Assembly: GCA_012799075.1 (NCBI GenBank)
Contig: JAAZLZ010000157.1
Location: 1-6,525 of the forward strand
Source of the DNA: Bacillota bacterium
GTDB lineage: Bacteria > Bacillota > Limnochordia > JAAZLZ01
Direction: 5' to 3'
Length of the DNA stretch: 6,525 bases
In this document: one piece after another, positions 6,503 through 6,525 of the stretch
How positions within the stretch are numbered: position 1 is the first letter of the stretch
Layout of the letters: each line of letters starts with the position of its first letter
Notes under the pieces: model-generated
Seen by the model: the letters and a program-made list of their open reading frames with translations, nothing else
What the model was told of the DNA's origin: nothing
Database searches by the model: none
Position numbers and translations under genes: made by a program

Positions 6503-6525
6503 ATGCGCGGCGAAAACGGCGATTC
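6503..6525 (+). CDS. Possible start of the next gene (7 complete codons visible)
   Basis: ATG at 6503 opens a frame reading MRGENGD before the window ends. A modest ribosome site, AGGGG (6490-6494), lies 8 bases upstream, and the promoter with TATAAT at 6453-6458 is well placed for it. In related clusters the gene after murA or murB is often ftsQ/divIB, whose product has a short charged cytoplasmic N-terminus that this beginning would not contradict. Seven residues cannot identify a protein, so no name is given, and the start itself is uncertain. Confidence 0.4.

Noticed and set aside
1..6525. tRNA, rRNA, CRISPR arrays, insertion sequences, phage or toxin-antitoxin genes, intrinsic terminators
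   Set aside because: I looked for these and saw none. Nearly all of the window is conserved coding sequence, and the two short non-coding regions hold only the features described.

Overview
The window is a stretch of a bacterial division and cell-wall (dcw) cluster. All genes lie on the + strand and are nearly back to back: the 3' end of murF, then mraY, ftsW/spoVE, murG, murC and murA. After murA comes a short region with a strong-looking extended -10 promoter and the possible first codons of another gene, cut by the window edge. The DNA is moderately GC-rich by eye. Strong GGAGG-type ribosome binding sites, TTG starts on two genes, a SpoVE-sized FtsW and murC sitting directly after murG suggest a Bacillota (Firmicutes) organism, perhaps a clostridial or Limnochordia-like lineage. 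That placement is inference, because no rRNA or other taxonomic marker is present.

Layout: 1-460 is the C-terminal domain of MurF, overlapping mraY by 4 bases (ATGA). 457-1446 is mraY, followed after 15 bases by ftsW (1462-2553). murG (2555-3676) follows after a single base. A 100-base spacer (3677-3776) holds inverted repeats and is the only real gap before murC (3777-5210, TTG start). murC runs 56 bases into murA (5155-6426, TTG start). 6427-6525 carries the promoter and a candidate new start codon.

The genes form one pathway. MurC adds L-Ala to UDP-MurNAc, and MurA makes the first committed precursor from UDP-GlcNAc and PEP. MurF completes the UDP-MurNAc-pentapeptide. MraY moves it to undecaprenyl phosphate (lipid I), MurG adds GlcNAc (lipid II), and FtsW/SpoVE polymerises lipid II into glycan strands.

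I see no undescribed system. The main departures from the usual dcw order are the absence of murD between mraY and ftsW and of murB between murC and murA. Also worth a look are a foldable murG-murC spacer, the murC/murA overlap with a TTG start, and the promoter after murA.
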